A stretch of 64,000 bases of DNA from Pseudoalteromonas lipolytica. Lineage in GTDB: Bacteria > Pseudomonadota > Gammaproteobacteria > Enterobacterales > Alteromonadaceae. Position numbers and translations under genes: made by a program. Location of the stretch: positions 95,374 to 159,373 of the forward strand of contig NZ_FPAZ01000010.1 in NCBI RefSeq assembly GCF_900116435.1. Reading direction: 5' to 3'. Of this stretch, positions 28,207 through 38,590 are shown piece by piece (within the stretch, counting starts at the first letter, position 1; every line of letters starts with the position of its first letter). The notes beneath the pieces are model-generated. The model was given only the letters and a program-made list of their open reading frames with translations, was not told the DNA's origin and did no database searches.

Positions 28207-28989
28207 TTAGAACGTCCACTCAACATGAAGTTGTGGGACTGATTCAGTGGTATCTGTGCCTAGTTTGTTATGCCAGTATTGCCACTCAAGGCCAAGTAAC
28301 AGGGTATTCTCTTTCATGCTGATTGCATGACCTAAATCCCATGTAATAATAGGCTGTGCTAAAATCCATGCTTTAACGTCTTGACCGAATTCGTTTTCAC
28401 GCTCTGCAATGTACTCAACATGGCCTGTCACATTAAATTTTTGTGAGCCAATAGTGAATGGGTAGCCCCATGCTACATCAATCATCCAGCTGTTTGTTTC
28501 AGTAGGAGCACCACCACGAGCAACACCTTCACTGTCATCAATGTAGGCTGTAAACAACGTTGATAAAAAGCTAAAACCTGGTGCTTGCCAGCTTAGTTTT
28601 ACACCGGGTAAATATTTTAGAACCTTTGAGTCTCCAGCAGCGTTAAAGCCCGCAGTTAAACCTACGTCAGCAATCGCACCATATGAAAAATCGTTGCCTG
28701 AGATTTTTGACAGGCTAAAGGTTGAATACCATTCACCATAAAAGTCTTTATCTTGATATCCATCTTGTAAATCATCATCACTGTAGTCAATAAAAAAGAA
28801 GTTATCGCCATAGTCATAACCAGATGCATGCTGTAATGACACAACCGTTGTGTTTGATTTAGCCAAAGAAAACGGATTTTTGTGCTCACCGTTATTGATG
28901 TGTAATTGCGTTGAGCTCCAATTAGCCGCATAGCTCGAAGTACTCGCTGCACATAGCGCAGCAATAGAAAGGATCTTTTTCAAGTTCAT
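28207..28989 (-). CDS. Outer-membrane channel of the Tsx/OmpK family
   Basis: The 260-residue protein has a signal peptide (likely cut after SYA, residue 22) and then NWSSTQLHINNG, the start pattern of Tsx-like nucleoside channels, followed by alternating beta strands and the C-terminal aromatic residue (HVEWTF) recognised by the Bam complex. Tsx forms a 12-strand barrel admitting nucleosides; OmpK of vibrios is the same family and serves as a phage receptor. The gene lies downstream of the NhaC antiporter gene in the same direction, separated by 126 bases with a hairpin. Substrate specificity cannot be read from sequence. Confidence 0.8.
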   Translation of the reverse strand: MNLKKILSIAALCAASTSSYAANWSSTQLHINNGEHKNPFSLAKSNTTVVSLQHASGYDYGDNFFFIDYSDDDLQDGYQDKDFYGEWYSTFSLSKISGNDFSYGAIADVGLTAGFNAAGDSKVLKYLPGVKLSWQAPGFSFLSTLFTAYIDDSEGVARGGAPTETNSWMIDVAWGYPFTIGSQKFNVTGHVEYIAERENEFGQDVKAWILAQPIITWDLGHAISMKENTLLLGLEWQYWHNKLGTDTTESVPQLHVEWTF

Positions 28990-29069
28990 ATCTCAATATT
29001 GATGTAGTCATAACAATTCACTTGATTAAGCGAATTAGTATATAAAGGGGGATACAAAGTGAGGATTAT

Positions 29070-29101
29070 AGCAGATACGTCCTTAAAATGACGTATCTGC
29101 T
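29070..29101. terminator. Perfect 12-bp hairpin between nhaC and the Tsx-like gene
   Basis: AGCAGATACGTC and GACGTATCTGCT pair around an 8-base loop. In the minus direction (after nhaC) there is no good T-tract, so termination may be partial. Confidence 0.5.
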
Positions 29102-29115
29102 CAAAAATATTTAAC

Positions 29116-30432
29116 TTAGGCTTTATTACGGCGTAAGCATATTACCGCAATCGCAGTAAACGCGAGAATAAAACAATAATATGACGATGTAGATACTTGC
29201 CAAGGGCTGATTTTAAACGTTGCACCTAACAATAAGGCTTGTGCGCCGTAGGGCAAAGAGCCTTGTGTTACACAGGCAAAAATATCTAATAAACTGGCTG
29301 AGCGCTTGCCAGTGATTTCACCGTCATCGGCCAGTTTTTTCGCAATAGGGCCTGCAACAATAATAGACACCGTATTATTAGCAATACATACGTTACTCGT
29401 CATTACGAGTGCTGCAATACCTAATTGATCAGCAACTTTACGATGCCATTTAGCAATAATTTTCGTGATTGCCTGAATTTTGTTAGCAATGTAATCAAGG
29501 CCACCGTTTATACGAATAAATTCTGACAGGCCGCCAATAAACATAGATAACAAGAAAATTTCCTGCATATCGGTAAAGCCTTTGTAGATATCTTTTACAA
29601 AGCTTGCGCCTTCATAACTGCCTGTAAAGCCCATTAGTGCTGCGAAAATAATCCCGCTAAACAGCACCACAAATACATTAAATCCCATCACCGCTAGCAC
29701 TAAAATAAAGGCATACGGAAGCACGAGTAAAATATCGTAATCCTGTGTTTCAACCGCTTCAGCTGCCGGTGTTAAAAAGAACAATAATGCAATGGTGAGT
29801 GCAGCAGCAGGCAGAGCAATCTTTAGATTCTCGCGAAATTTATCTTTCATTTCACAACCTTGTGTACGGGTAGCCGCAATAGTTGTGTCAGAAATGATTG
29901 ATAGGTTATCGCCAAACATTGCACCCGATACAATTGTACCGGCCATCAATGCCGGATCGATACCCGTTTTTTGCGCTACGGCGTAGGCAATAGGGCCAAT
30001 CGCGCCGATGGTGCCCATTGATGTGCCCATGGCAGTTGAAACCACGGCAGCGATTAAAAATAAGCCCGGAAGTAATAAAGCTGGGGGAATAAGAGATAAA
30101 CCGGCATTCACGACGGCATCAACACCCCCCGTTGCGCCTGCGACGGCAGAAAACGCACCTGCAAGAAGGTAAATCAAGCACATAGTAATGATATTGCTAT
30201 GACCTGCACCTTTTATAAACGTTTCAACACTGTGGTTAATCGTGTTTCTATTTAAAATAAAGGCCAACATAATGGCAGGTAAAATAGCGACCGGTGCCGG
30301 TAGTTGATAAAAGGCGTAATCAACACCTTGAGATTGTAAGTATAAGCCTGCGCCTAAAAATAAGCCGACAAACACCAAAAGCGGCAGCAAAGAAAGTTTT
30401 GCTTTTGTTTTATTAAATGATGGCTGCATCAT
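29116..30432 (-). CDS. NhaC-family Na+/H+ antiporter
   Basis: The 438-residue membrane protein has about eleven hydrophobic segments and the NhaC-family blocks LLAGAFSAVAGATGGVDAVVNAGL, STAMGTSMGTIGAIGP, and FGDNLSIISDTTIAATRTQGCEMKDKF. Members exchange sodium for protons or move organic cations or acids with sodium. Tandem ATG codons follow GAGG; the second (30429) has the better spacing. With NhaD (57781) this is one of two sodium/proton antiporter genes in the window, consistent with a marine host. Confidence 0.88.
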   Translation of the reverse strand: MMQPSFNKTKAKLSLLPLLVFVGLFLGAGLYLQSQGVDYAFYQLPAPVAILPAIMLAFILNRNTINHSVETFIKGAGHSNIITMCLIYLLAGAFSAVAGATGGVDAVVNAGLSLIPPALLLPGLFLIAAVVSTAMGTSMGTIGAIGPIAYAVAQKTGIDPALMAGTIVSGAMFGDNLSIISDTTIAATRTQGCEMKDKFRENLKIALPAAALTIALLFFLTPAAEAVETQDYDILLVLPYAFILVLAVMGFNVFVVLFSGIIFAALMGFTGSYEGASFVKDIYKGFTDMQEIFLLSMFIGGLSEFIRINGGLDYIANKIQAITKIIAKWHRKVADQLGIAALVMTSNVCIANNTVSIIVAGPIAKKLADDGEITGKRSASLLDIFACVTQGSLPYGAQALLLGATFKISPWQVSTSSYYCFILAFTAIAVICLRRNKA

Positions 30433-30486
30433 ATTCCTCGTTAGATAACCAAAAACACAGCCAAAAACTTCTTTTAGCTGTATTTA

Positions 30487-30517
30487 GTTGTTGTTTTATG
30501 AAAGTAAAAACAACAAC
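30487..30517. repeat. 11-bp inverted repeat between nhaC and dapB
   Basis: GTTGTTGTTTT and AAAACAACAAC are perfect arms separated by nine bases, in the 287-bp spacer between the divergent nhaC and dapB genes. It lies in the probable leader of nhaC on the minus strand. Function is unknown. Confidence 0.4.
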
Positions 30518-30719
30518 AGCGCCCGCAAGCCAAAGACCAAATCGGCGCAAAGGAAGAAGTTTAAATGTATAGATGGCTAAATGCAAAGGCTATCTGTTAT
30601 TATTGTTGTTATTTTATAAATCCAAAAAATTAGCGCTGTATTTTTTATAAGCTAACCTGACTATTACATGAGTTTTCGATAAAATCTAGCCAGCTAATAA
30701 GAATAGATAAGGTAAAAGT

Positions 30720-31517
30720 ATGAACCGTATAGGTGTATTTGGTGCTAATGGCCGCATGGGTCTTGCACTATTAGAGGCTGTTACAAAAAATGAGCACTCT
30801 GTGTTAACGGGGGCGTATGTCCGTGAAAATTCACCGCTTATTAATTTAGCTGTTAATCAATTAAACAGTGCCGCTGATGCGGATGTGCAATTTAGCAAAG
30901 AAACTGATGTAAAAGAGACTGACGTACTTATTGATTTTACTTTACCCGCGGGGATGCGTAATCACCTCAAAACAGCGGTAGAAAAAAATATAGCCATGGT
31001 GATCGGCACGACAGGCTTAACCCACGACGACCTTGAAGCGTTAAACGATGCAGCAAAGCATATCCCGATTGTTTTTGCTCGTAACTATAGCGTAGGCGTT
31101 AATTTACTGCTTAACTTAGTGCAGACTGCAGCTGTGAAATTTGGCGATGACATGGACATAGAGATTTTTGAAGCGCACCATCGTCATAAAATTGATGCGC
31201 CCTCGGGCACTGCTTTGGCTATTGGTGAGGCTATTGCAGAGGCAAAAGGCTGGCAACATGATGACGTTGCACGTTTCGATAGAAGCCACGATGAACAAGC
31301 AAAATCGCAAAATGAAATCGGTTATTCGGTTATGCGAGGCGGAGATATAGTAGGTGAACACACCGCATATTTCGCAACTTCTGGCGAAAGACTAGAATTA
31401 ACTCATAAAGCAAGTTCTAGAATGACCTTTGCCTTAGGTGCTGTAAGAGCTGCGGGCTGGTTGAAAAATAAGCCGGCTGGACTTTATGACATGCAAGATG
31501 TGCTTGACTTGAAGTAG
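30720..31517 (+). CDS. dapB: 4-hydroxy-tetrahydrodipicolinate reductase
   Basis: The 265-residue enzyme of lysine and diaminopimelate synthesis reduces hydroxy-tetrahydrodipicolinate with NAD(P)H. The nucleotide loop is GANGRMG (9-15), and the catalytic and substrate motifs EAHHRHKIDAPSGTA (about 155-169) and GTTGLT are intact. Length is close to E. coli DapB (273). AAGG precedes the ATG. It lies upstream of carAB, as in E. coli, but the 207-bp gap and hairpin suggest carAB has its own promoter. Confidence 0.97.
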   Translation: MNRIGVFGANGRMGLALLEAVTKNEHSVLTGAYVRENSPLINLAVNQLNSAADADVQFSKETDVKETDVLIDFTLPAGMRNHLKTAVEKNIAMVIGTTGLTHDDLEALNDAAKHIPIVFARNYSVGVNLLLNLVQTAAVKFGDDMDIEIFEAHHRHKIDAPSGTALAIGEAIAEAKGWQHDDVARFDRSHDEQAKSQNEIGYSVMRGGDIVGEHTAYFATSGERLELTHKASSRMTFALGAVRAAGWLKNKPAGLYDMQDVLDLK

Positions 31518-31647
31518 TTTAGTTTCTTTTTTGGCAGTTTCAGTGAAAATTAAGTTAATAACGCTTATTTTTGCTATTTTATTAATTATGATTAGATCTG
31601 AAAAGCAAATTACTGTAAAATAGCGCCAATTTGCCAAAAATTCATAA

Positions 31648-31728
31648 ATGCGTGTTTCCAATCGCTTTAAACGGGCAGTAGAGCAAATGACTTTACTCCC
31701 GTTTTTTACTGTTAGGAGGTTAACTTGA
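31648..31728 (+). CDS. Possible 26-residue leader peptide overlapping the carA start
   Basis: ATG 31648 opens a frame of 26 codons ending in a TGA that overlaps the UUG start of carA (TTGA). It contains five arginine codons (CGT, CGC, CGG, AGG, AGG), and the last two are the carA Shine-Dalgarno itself. The frame runs through the whole hairpin at 31669-31707, so ribosome position would decide whether the hairpin forms. Against it, no Shine-Dalgarno precedes the ATG. It is a candidate only. Confidence 0.35.
   Translation: MRVSNRFKRAVEQMTLLPFFTVRRLT
31669..31707 (+). terminator. Intrinsic terminator or attenuator directly before carA
   Basis: AAACGGG and CCCGTTT pair around an inner stem AGTAGAG/CTTTACT (one G-T pair, one bulged C), and TTT follows. 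Only about seven bases separate it from the carA ribosome site, so no promoter fits between them. Any carAB transcript must pass through it, which makes attenuation likely. Confidence 0.65.
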
Positions 31729-32861
31729 CTAAATCCGCTCTGTTAGTCCTAGAAGACGGCACAGTGTTTCGCGGTACTGCAATCGGCGCTGACGGCATGT
31801 CAGTCGGTGAAGTAGTATTCAATACGTCTATGACTGGTTATCAAGAAATTTTGACTGACCCTTCATACGCGGAACAAATCGTAACTTTGACGTACCCACA
31901 TATCGGTAATACGGGTACTAACAGCGAAGACGAAGAAGCGGGTCAAATCTGGGCTAAAGGCCTAGTGATCCGTGATTTGCCACTGCTAGCAAGTAATTTC
32001 CGTAACGAGCAATCGTTAAGTGATTACTTAAAAGAACGCAATATCCTAGGTATTGCTGACATCGACACTCGTAAATTAACACGTATCTTACGTGATAAAG
32101 GCGCTCAAAATGGTTGTATCATTGCAGGCGACGAGTTAGATGAGAATAAAGCGCTCGAAGCTGCGCAAGCCTTCCCAGGCTTAAAAGGCATGGATTTAGC
32201 AAAAGTTGTCTCAACCAAGGAAAATTTTGAGTGGCGTGAATCAAGCTGGACATTAGGTGAAGGCTTTAAAACGCTAGAAGCAGCAGACGAGAAATTTCAC
32301 GTTGTTGCTTATGACTTCGGTGTTAAACGTAATATCTTACGCATGTTAGTTGACCGCGGTTGTAAATTAACCGTTGTGCCGGCACAAACATCTGCTGAAG
32401 ACGTACTCGCACTTAACCCAGACGGTATTTTCTTATCGAACGGCCCTGGTGACCCTGAGCCATGTACCTACGCAATTGACGCAATTAAGACCTTTCTAGA
32501 AACAGATACGCCAATTTTTGGTATTTGTTTAGGTCATCAATTACTTGCGCTTGCCTCTGGTGCAAAAACAGTAAAAATGAAGTTTGGTCATCACGGTGGT
32601 AACCACCCAGTTAAAGACCTTGACCGCAATGTGGTTATGATCACTGCGCAAAACCATGGTTTCGCAGCGGATGAAGCGACATTACCAGCGAATTTACGTG
32701 CAACTCACGTTTCATTATTCGATGGTACGCTACAAGGTATTCACCGTACTGATAAGCCTGCATTTAGCTTCCAAGGTCACCCTGAAGCAAGCCCAGGTCC
32801 ACACGATGCAGCACCTTTATTCGACCACTTCATCGACTTGATGCAAGCTCGTTCTAACTAA
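31725..32861 (+). CDS. carA: Carbamoyl-phosphate synthase, small (glutaminase) subunit
   Basis: The 378-residue subunit hydrolyses glutamine to feed ammonia to CarB, for arginine and pyrimidine synthesis. The class I amidotransferase domain has its nucleophile in [14 protein letters not shown], and the catalytic His-Glu pair in [11 protein letters not shown]. The start codon is TTG, supported by AGGAGG five bases upstream and by the family N-terminus ([11 protein letters not shown]); E. coli carA also uses UUG. carB follows after 16 bases. Confidence 0.97.
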   Translation: MTKSALLVLEDGTVFRGTAIGADGMSVGEVVFNTSMTGYQEILTDPSYAEQIVTLTYPHIGNTGTNSEDEEAGQIWAKGLVIRDLPLLASNFRNEQSLSDYLKERNILGIADIDTRKLTRILRDKGAQNGCIIAGDELDENKALEAAQAFPGLKGMDLAKVVSTKENFEWRESSWTLGEGFKTLEAADEKFHVVAYDFGVKRNILRMLVDRGCKLTVVPAQTSAEDVLALNPDGIFLSNGPGDPEPCTYAIDAIKTFLETDTPIFGICLGHQLLALASGAKTVKMKFGHHGGNHPVKDLDRNVVMITAQNHGFAADEATLPANLRATHVSLFDGTLQGIHRTDKPAFSFQGHPEASPGPHDAAPLFDHFIDLMQARSN

Positions 32862-32877
32862 TTTAACCGGAGTAACA

Positions 32878-35800
32878 ATGCCAAAACGTACCGACATAAA
32901 AAGCATTCTTATCTTAGGCGCGGGCCCGATCGTTATCGGTCAAGCTTGTGAATTTGACTACTCTGGTGCACAAGCGTGTAAAGCACTACGAGAAGAAGGC
33001 TATCGAGTTATTCTTGTAAACTCGAACCCTGCAACTATCATGACTGACCCTGAAATGGCTGATGCGACGTACATCGAACCAATTCACTGGGAAGTGGTAG
33101 AAAAAATTATTGAAAAAGAAAAGCCAGATGCTGTACTCCCAACAATGGGTGGTCAAACAGCATTAAACTGTGCGCTTGACCTAGACAAGCACGGTGTGTT
33201 GGCTAAACACGGTGTTGAGCTAATCGGTGCAACTGCGGATGCCATCGATAAAGCAGAAAACCGTGAGCGTTTTGACGCTGCAATGAAAAATATTGGCCTT
33301 GAGTGTCCGCGTGCTGAAATCGCTCACTCAATGGACGAAGCACACGATGTACTTACTCGTATCGGCTTCCCATGTATTATCCGTCCATCATTCACCATGG
33401 GTGGTACCGGTGGCGGTGTTGCATACAACCAAGAAGAATTTGATGAAATTTGTGAGCGTGGTTTAGATTTATCACCAACAAATGAGCTTCTAATTGATGA
33501 ATCATTAATCGGTTGGAAAGAGTACGAAATGGAAGTTGTTCGTGACAAAAACGACAACTGCATCATCGTATGTTCTATCGAAAACTTTGACCCAATGGGC
33601 GTTCACACGGGTGACTCAATCACCGTTGCACCAGCACAAACGTTGACGGATAAAGAATACCAAATCATGCGTAATGCATCGATGGCGGTACTTCGCGAAA
33701 TCGGCGTTGAAACAGGTGGTTCAAACGTACAGTTTGGTGTGAATCCAGTTGATGGCCGTATGGTTATCATTGAAATGAACCCTCGTGTATCTCGTTCATC
33801 GGCTCTAGCGTCTAAAGCAACGGGTTTCCCAATTGCCAAAATCGCTGCGAAACTAGCTGTAGGTTATACGCTTGACGAGCTTCAAAATGATATCACGGGT
33901 GGTAAAACACCTGCTTCATTCGAGCCTTCAATCGATTACGTTGTGACTAAGATCCCACGTTTTAACTTCGAAAAATTCGCAGGTTCAAACGACCGTCTTA
34001 CTACACAGATGAAATCTGTGGGTGAGGTTATGGCTATTGGTCGTAACCAACAAGAATCACTACACAAAGCATTACGTGGTCTTGAAGTGGGTGCAACAGG
34101 TTTTAACCCAATTGTTGCGCTTGATGACCCGAAAGCGAAAGAGAAAATCATTCGTGAATTGCGTGAGCCAGGTGCCGAGCGTATTTGGTATGTTGCTGAT
34201 GCAATGCGTCATGGTATGAGCGTTGAAGATGTATTCGAATTGACTAAAATCGATCCATGGTACTTAGTACAAATCGAAGATATCTTAAAAGACGAAGAAA
34301 CAATCAGCGAAGTAGGTATGGCTGGTTTAACTGCCGAGTTCTTACGCAAGCTTAAACGCAAAGGTTTTGCTGATGCACGTATCGCTGAAATTGCGGGTGT
34401 ATCTGAAGCTGAAATTCGCAAAAAACGTCACCAATTAAATATCGTGCCAGTCTACAAACGCGTTGATACGTGTGCGGCAGAATTTAGTTCAGACACAGCT
34501 TACATGTACTCAACGTATGACGAAGAGTGTGAAGCGAACCCGTCTGACAAAGATAAAATCATGGTAATTGGTGGTGGTCCTAACCGAATTGGTCAAGGTA
34601 TCGAATTCGATTACTGCTGTGTTCACGCGGCATTAGCGCTACGTGAAGACGGTTACGAAACAATCATGGTTAACTGTAACCCTGAAACTGTTTCTACAGA
34701 CTACGACACATCTGACCGTCTATTCTTCGAGCCAATTACGCTTGAAGATGTATTAGAAATCGTTCGTGTTGAAAAACCAAAAGGCGTAATCGTTCAGTAC
34801 GGTGGTCAAACTCCACTTAAACTGGCTCGTGCACTTGAAGCGAATGGCGTGCCAGTTATTGGTACGTCACCTGATGCAATCGACCGTGCTGAAGACCGTG
34901 AGCGTTTCCAACAACTTGTTGAGCGTTTAAACCTTCTTCAACCTGAAAATGCAACAGTAACGTCTCTAGAAGAAGCGATTGTAAAATCGGCTGAAATCGG
35001 TTTCCCTCTGGTTGTACGTCCTTCATATGTACTTGGTGGTCGTGCGATGGAAATCGTTTACGATGAAGATGACTTACGTCGTTACATGACTGAAGCGGTA
35101 TCTGCATCAAATGAAGCCCCAGTATTGCTTGACCGTTTCTTAGATAACGCAATCGAAGTTGACGTTGATGCTATCTGTGACGGTGAGCAAGTGATTATCG
35201 GTGGTATCATGGAGCATATCGAGCAAGCAGGTGTTCACTCAGGTGACTCAGCATGTTCATTACCGGCTCATTCATTAACTGCTGAAGTACAAGACGTAAT
35301 GCGCAAGCAAGTGACAGACATGGCACTTGAGCTTGGCGTAGTGGGTCTTATGAATACACAGTTTGCAGTGAAAGACGGCCAAGTTTACTTAATCGAAGTA
35401 AACCCTCGTGCAGCGCGTACAGTACCGTTTGTATCAAAAGCAACGGGTGTAGCACTTGCTAAAGTAGCAGCGCGTTGTATGGCAGGTCAGTCATTGGCAA
35501 GCCAAGGTATCACCAAAGAAGTGATTCCTCCTTACTACAGCGTTAAAGAAGTTGTATTACCGTTTGCTAAGTTCCAAGGTGTTGACCCAATGCGTGGCCC
35601 AGAAATGCGCTCAACGGGTGAGGTAATGGGTGTTGGTGAAACATTCGCCGAAGCGTTCGCTAAAGCACAATTAGGTGCAAGCAACACTTTACCACGCGGT
35701 GGTCGCGCGTTACTATCGGTACGCAACAGTGACAAACCACGTATTGTTGAACTTGCTAAAACTATGACTGAACTTGGTTTTGAGCTAGATGCAACAGGTG

Positions 35801-36096
35801 GTACTGCCAAAGCACTTGAAGACGCTGGTATTGCAGTTCGTCGCGTAAACAAAGTATTCGAAGGTCGTCCTCATATTCTTGATAGAATTAAAAATGGTGA
35901 ATACAGCTACATTGTAAACACTACTGAAGGTCGCCAAGCGATTGAAGATTCGAAGGTGTTACGTCGTGGTGCGTTACAGCACAAGACTAACTACACAACG
36001 ACACTGAACGCGGCATTTGCTAACTGTACTGCAAACCAAGCAGACGACCGTAGCAAAGTGACGTCAGTTCAGGAACTACACCAGCGAATGAACTAA
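32878..36096 (+). CDS. carB: Carbamoyl-phosphate synthase, large subunit
   Basis: The 1072-residue synthase has two homologous ATP-grasp halves. The first (about 1-400) phosphorylates bicarbonate ([21 protein letters not shown]), the second (about 550-935) phosphorylates carbamate ([19 protein letters not shown]), and a C-terminal MGS-like domain (about 937-1072) binds allosteric effectors such as UMP and ornithine. Length matches E. coli CarB (1073). It is co-transcribed with carA; codon use is that of a highly expressed gene. A hairpin lies between it and greA. Confidence 0.98.
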   Translation: MPKRTDIKSILILGAGPIVIGQACEFDYSGAQACKALREEGYRVILVNSNPATIMTDPEMADATYIEPIHWEVVEKIIEKEKPDAVLPTMGGQTALNCALDLDKHGVLAKHGVELIGATADAIDKAENRERFDAAMKNIGLECPRAEIAHSMDEAHDVLTRIGFPCIIRPSFTMGGTGGGVAYNQEEFDEICERGLDLSPTNELLIDESLIGWKEYEMEVVRDKNDNCIIVCSIENFDPMGVHTGDSITVAPAQTLTDKEYQIMRNASMAVLREIGVETGGSNVQFGVNPVDGRMVIIEMNPRVSRSSALASKATGFPIAKIAAKLAVGYTLDELQNDITGGKTPASFEPSIDYVVTKIPRFNFEKFAGSNDRLTTQMKSVGEVMAIGRNQQESLHKALRGLEVGATGFNPIVALDDPKAKEKIIRELREPGAERIWYVADAMRHGMSVEDVFELTKIDPWYLVQIEDILKDEETISEVGMAGLTAEFLRKLKRKGFADARIAEIAGVSEAEIRKKRHQLNIVPVYKRVDTCAAEFSSDTAYMYSTYDEECEANPSDKDKIMVIGGGPNRIGQGIEFDYCCVHAALALREDGYETIMVNCNPETVSTDYDTSDRLFFEPITLEDVLEIVRVEKPKGVIVQYGGQTPLKLARALEANGVPVIGTSPDAIDRAEDRERFQQLVERLNLLQPENATVTSLEEAIVKSAEIGFPLVVRPSYVLGGRAMEIVYDEDDLRRYMTEAVSASNEAPVLLDRFLDNAIEVDVDAICDGEQVIIGGIMEHIEQAGVHSGDSACSLPAHSLTAEVQDVMRKQVTDMALELGVVGLMNTQFAVKDGQVYLIEVNPRAARTVPFVSKATGVALAKVAARCMAGQSLASQGITKEVIPPYYSVKEVVLPFAKFQGVDPMRGPEMRSTGEVMGVGETFAEAFAKAQLGASNTLPRGGRALLSVRNSDKPRIVELAKTMTELGFELDATGGTAKALEDAGIAVRRVNKVFEGRPHILDRIKNGEYSYIVNTTEGRQAIEDSKVLRRGALQHKTNYTTTLNAAFANCTANQADDRSKVTSVQELHQRMN

Positions 36097-36105
36097 GGAA
36101 ATGTG

Positions 36106-36130
36106 CCAAGGGCGAGTGATTCGCCCTTGG
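36106..36130 (+). repeat. Perfect 10-bp hairpin between carB and greA
   Basis: CCAAGGGCGA and TCGCCCTTGG pair around GTGAT, 9 bases after the carB stop and 17 before the greA ATG. No T-tract follows, so it probably does not terminate. It may mark RNA processing or control greA translation. Confidence 0.6.
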
Positions 36131-36147
36131 GATTAAGTGAGAATAAT

Positions 36148-36624
36148 ATGCAATCAATTCCGATGACGGTTCGTGGTGCAGCATTACTGCGCGAAGAACT
36201 TAACGAATTAAAAACAGTTACCCGTCCAAAAATCATTGCTGATATCGCTGAAGCACGTGAGCATGGTGATTTGAAAGAAAACGCTGAATACCATGCTGCT
36301 CGCGAGCAACAAGGTTTTTGTGAAGGTCGTATTCAAGAAATTGAAGCGAAGCTTTCAAATGTACAAATCATCGATGTAACTAAGATGCCTAAGACAGGTA
36401 AAGTTATTTTTGGTACAACGGTGACTATCGTTAATGTTGAAACCGACGCTGAGGTTAAATACCAAATCGTGGGTGATGATGAAGCAGATATCAAAAATAA
36501 CCTGATCTCTGTAAACTCGCCAATCGCGCGTGGTTTAATTGGTAAAGAGGTTGATGACGCCGTTACCATTAAAACACCTAATGGTGAAGTTGAATACGAA
36601 ATCATTGAAGTTGAGTATATTTAA
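36148..36624 (+). CDS. greA: Transcription elongation factor GreA
   Basis: The 158-residue factor rescues backtracked RNA polymerase by stimulating transcript cleavage. The N-terminal coiled coil (about 1-75) contains [20 protein letters not shown], with the acidic tip residues that reach the active site; the C-terminal FKBP-like domain ends with [14 protein letters not shown] start at ATG 36148 since [11 protein letters not shown] aligns with the family N-terminus; the longer frame runs through the hairpin. It follows carB by 51 bases and may be partly co-transcribed. Confidence 0.97.
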   Translation: MQSIPMTVRGAALLREELNELKTVTRPKIIADIAEAREHGDLKENAEYHAAREQQGFCEGRIQEIEAKLSNVQIIDVTKMPKTGKVIFGTTVTIVNVETDAEVKYQIVGDDEADIKNNLISVNSPIARGLIGKEVDDAVTIKTPNGEVEYEIIEVEYI

Positions 36625-36648
36625 TAGCTTAACCAAGCATTGATGAAG

Positions 36649-36674
36649 CCGCGGTTTTATACCGCGGTTTTTTT
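36649..36674 (+). terminator. Intrinsic terminator after greA
   Basis: CCGCGGT/ACCGCGG with a TTTAT loop is followed by seven T residues. Confidence 0.9.
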
Positions 36675-36742
36675 ATGCCTGTTTACAGCCACCCAATTAT
36701 TCGTTACGTTGGCGTTCTATTAACGATTATATAGAGGTGACA

Positions 36743-37786
36743 ATGGCAAAAATTCACTACCCTAAAGCGCTTTCAAAAGGCGATAAAATAGCCATTTGCG
36801 CTTTTTCATCAGGGGTTGATCAAGCATATCACGCACGTTTAGATCTTGTGTTGGCGGGCTTAAAAGCAAAAGGCTTTCAAGTTATAGAAGGGGCATGCTT
36901 ACGCGAAGCCCATAGTCCTGCGAAACAGCGTGCAGATGAATTAATGCAGTTTTTAACAGATGACTCAATTGCCGCTATCATGCCGCCATGGGGCGGCGAT
37001 CTCACCATGGAAATTTTATCTTTACTTGATTTTAATGCGATAAGCCAAGCACAACCGAAGTGGTTAGTGGGATTTTCAGATATCAGTACATTTGCATGTG
37101 CTTTAACGACACGATGTGGTTGGGCAACACTGCACGCAGCAAATTTAATGCAAATTCACCCAGACGATCCTGATGAATACTTAGCAAACATTTTCAAAGC
37201 ACTACAATTAGGTGAAAAAGGTCAATTAAATCAAGTGGCCTCACCTTATTACCAGCAGTCTGTTATAGATTATTCGCACCAGCCGCAGGCACAGTTTGAT
37301 TTAACTGCACCGAGCCAATGGCGTTGTATAAACTACAAAGACACACGTAAAATTGAAGTGTCGGGGCGCTTGATAGGCGGCTGTTTGGATACGTTAGGTT
37401 TACTATTACCTTCTAATTACTACGCATTACATGAATTTAAAAAACAGTATGCACCTGAAGGACTTATTTTATATTTAGAAAATGCAGAGCTCAGCCCGAT
37501 GGCACTTGCACGCTGTTTGTTATCGTTAAAATTGAATGATGTTTTTACCGATGTAAATGCCGTTGTGTTTGGTCGCAGCCCTGCAATAAATAACGACTGC
37601 TACTTTGATGAATCTCAAGCAATTGAGCTCGCATTTAAAGGCAACTTATTTCCGGTTATTGTCGATGCAGACATTGGACATGTTGCGCCAAATTTAGCGC
37701 TTATTAATGGTGGTTTTGCAACGATTACTGCTGACTTAAGTGAAGGTATGGCGCGTAATGTGAAGGTCAATACAACGTTAAATTAA
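36743..37786 (+). CDS. LD-carboxypeptidase-like S66 family peptidase (LdcA/MccF type)
   Basis: The 347-residue protein has the S66 plan: an N-terminal Rossmann-like half with PPWGGDLTMEIL and the nucleophile serine in GFSDIST (about residues 110-116), and a C-terminal half with the Glu of LYLENAELSP and the late catalytic His. S66 enzymes remove the terminal D-alanine of murein tetrapeptides in recycling (LdcA) or cleave microcin C-like aminoacyl nucleotides (MccF); which applies is open. ATG 36743 follows GAGGTGACA and is preferred over a GTG six bases earlier. It stands alone between two terminators. Confidence 0.82.
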   Translation: MAKIHYPKALSKGDKIAICAFSSGVDQAYHARLDLVLAGLKAKGFQVIEGACLREAHSPAKQRADELMQFLTDDSIAAIMPPWGGDLTMEILSLLDFNAISQAQPKWLVGFSDISTFACALTTRCGWATLHAANLMQIHPDDPDEYLANIFKALQLGEKGQLNQVASPYYQQSVIDYSHQPQAQFDLTAPSQWRCINYKDTRKIEVSGRLIGGCLDTLGLLLPSNYYALHEFKKQYAPEGLILYLENAELSPMALARCLLSLKLNDVFTDVNAVVFGRSPAINNDCYFDESQAIELAFKGNLFPVIVDADIGHVAPNLALINGGFATITADLSEGMARNVKVNTTLN

Positions 37787-37787
37787 A

Positions 37788-37815
37788 TATTACGCCTACG
37801 AGAGTAGGCGTAATA
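37788..37815 (+). terminator. 12-bp hairpin between convergent genes
   Basis: TATTACGCCTAC/GTAGGCGTAATA with a GAGA tetraloop follows the S66 gene stop by one base and faces the nitroreductase gene end. There is no long T-run on either side, but the stem is very stable. Confidence 0.65.
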
Positions 37816-37830
37816 CACGGCATGTAGCGC

Positions 37831-38487
37831 TTAAATCACTGAAATAATAGTATCTTTATCTAAACGCGATTTTGGTAATGCAGCATTATAATCTTGCTCA
37901 GGCTCGTGATAGCCAATTGCCAAAGCAACTTCACAGACATACCCATCTAGCTCATCAGCGAAAAGCTCACCGAGTAAATCTTTATCAACCCCTTCCATCG
38001 GAGTAGAGTCAATGCCTAAACGAGCCACGGCATGCATGGTATTGCCTAACGCAATATACGTTTGTGACTTAGTCCACTGTGCATTATTACCTTGTTCATC
38101 GGTATTTAAATCAACAAAAGCAAAGGCACCAAAAGCGCTTTCTTTGTTTTCTGCTTTTGTACGGCCATTAGCAATGTCTGCCTCTATGACTTTTTCATAA
38201 TCTTCACGTTTGTAGCGAGGGTTATAAGCAAATAATATAGTGTGTGAGGCGGCCTTCGCATGTAATTGATTAAACTGAAACTTGTTTGCAAAGCTGTCGT
38301 GTAAACGCTGTTTTGCTTGGTCTGATTCAATTACTACGAATTTCCATGGTTGCGAGTTAATCGATGAAGGAGTTAAGCGCAGTGCTTCTAAAATAACGGC
38401 CAAATCATCTTGGCTAATGCGTTTAGTTGCATCGTAGCGCTTGCTTGTATAACGGCGTTGTAAGTCTGAAATAATAGGGTGTGTCAT
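37831..38487 (-). CDS. NfsB-like NAD(P)H nitroreductase / dihydropteridine reductase family
   Basis: The 218-residue flavoenzyme has the FMN-binding RYTSKRYD and LRLTPSSINSQPWKFVVI motifs and the C-terminal EVALAIGYHE block of the NfsB group. These enzymes reduce nitroaromatics, quinones or flavins in the cytoplasm using FMN. It is divergently arranged with a LysR-type gene (103-bp spacer), which suggests that the regulator controls it. Confidence 0.9.
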   Translation of the reverse strand: MTHPIISDLQRRYTSKRYDATKRISQDDLAVILEALRLTPSSINSQPWKFVVIESDQAKQRLHDSFANKFQFNQLHAKAASHTILFAYNPRYKREDYEKVIEADIANGRTKAENKESAFGAFAFVDLNTDEQGNNAQWTKSQTYIALGNTMHAVARLGIDSTPMEGVDKDLLGELFADELDGYVCEVALAIGYHEPEQDYNAALPKSRLDKDTIISVI

Positions 38488-38590
38488 GTAATTGCTCCCG
38501 CATGTATAACAATATGACTGAGTGTACGCCTTGCATACTTAGCGATAAAGCGCATAATTCAATAAACATTATCAAAAAATTTTAGTTAAT

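Noticed and set aside
30413..30586. A 57-residue open frame on the minus strand before nhaC, starting at TTG and overlapping the nhaC start, with a hydrophobic segment and many aromatic residues.
   Set aside because: The only start is TTG with no ribosome site, and its stop lies inside nhaC in another frame. It could be a leader peptide, but nothing except openness supports it.
31518..31647. ARG boxes upstream of carA.
   Set aside because: Only an isolated ATTCA half-site (31640s) is present; no partner TGAAT at the right spacing.
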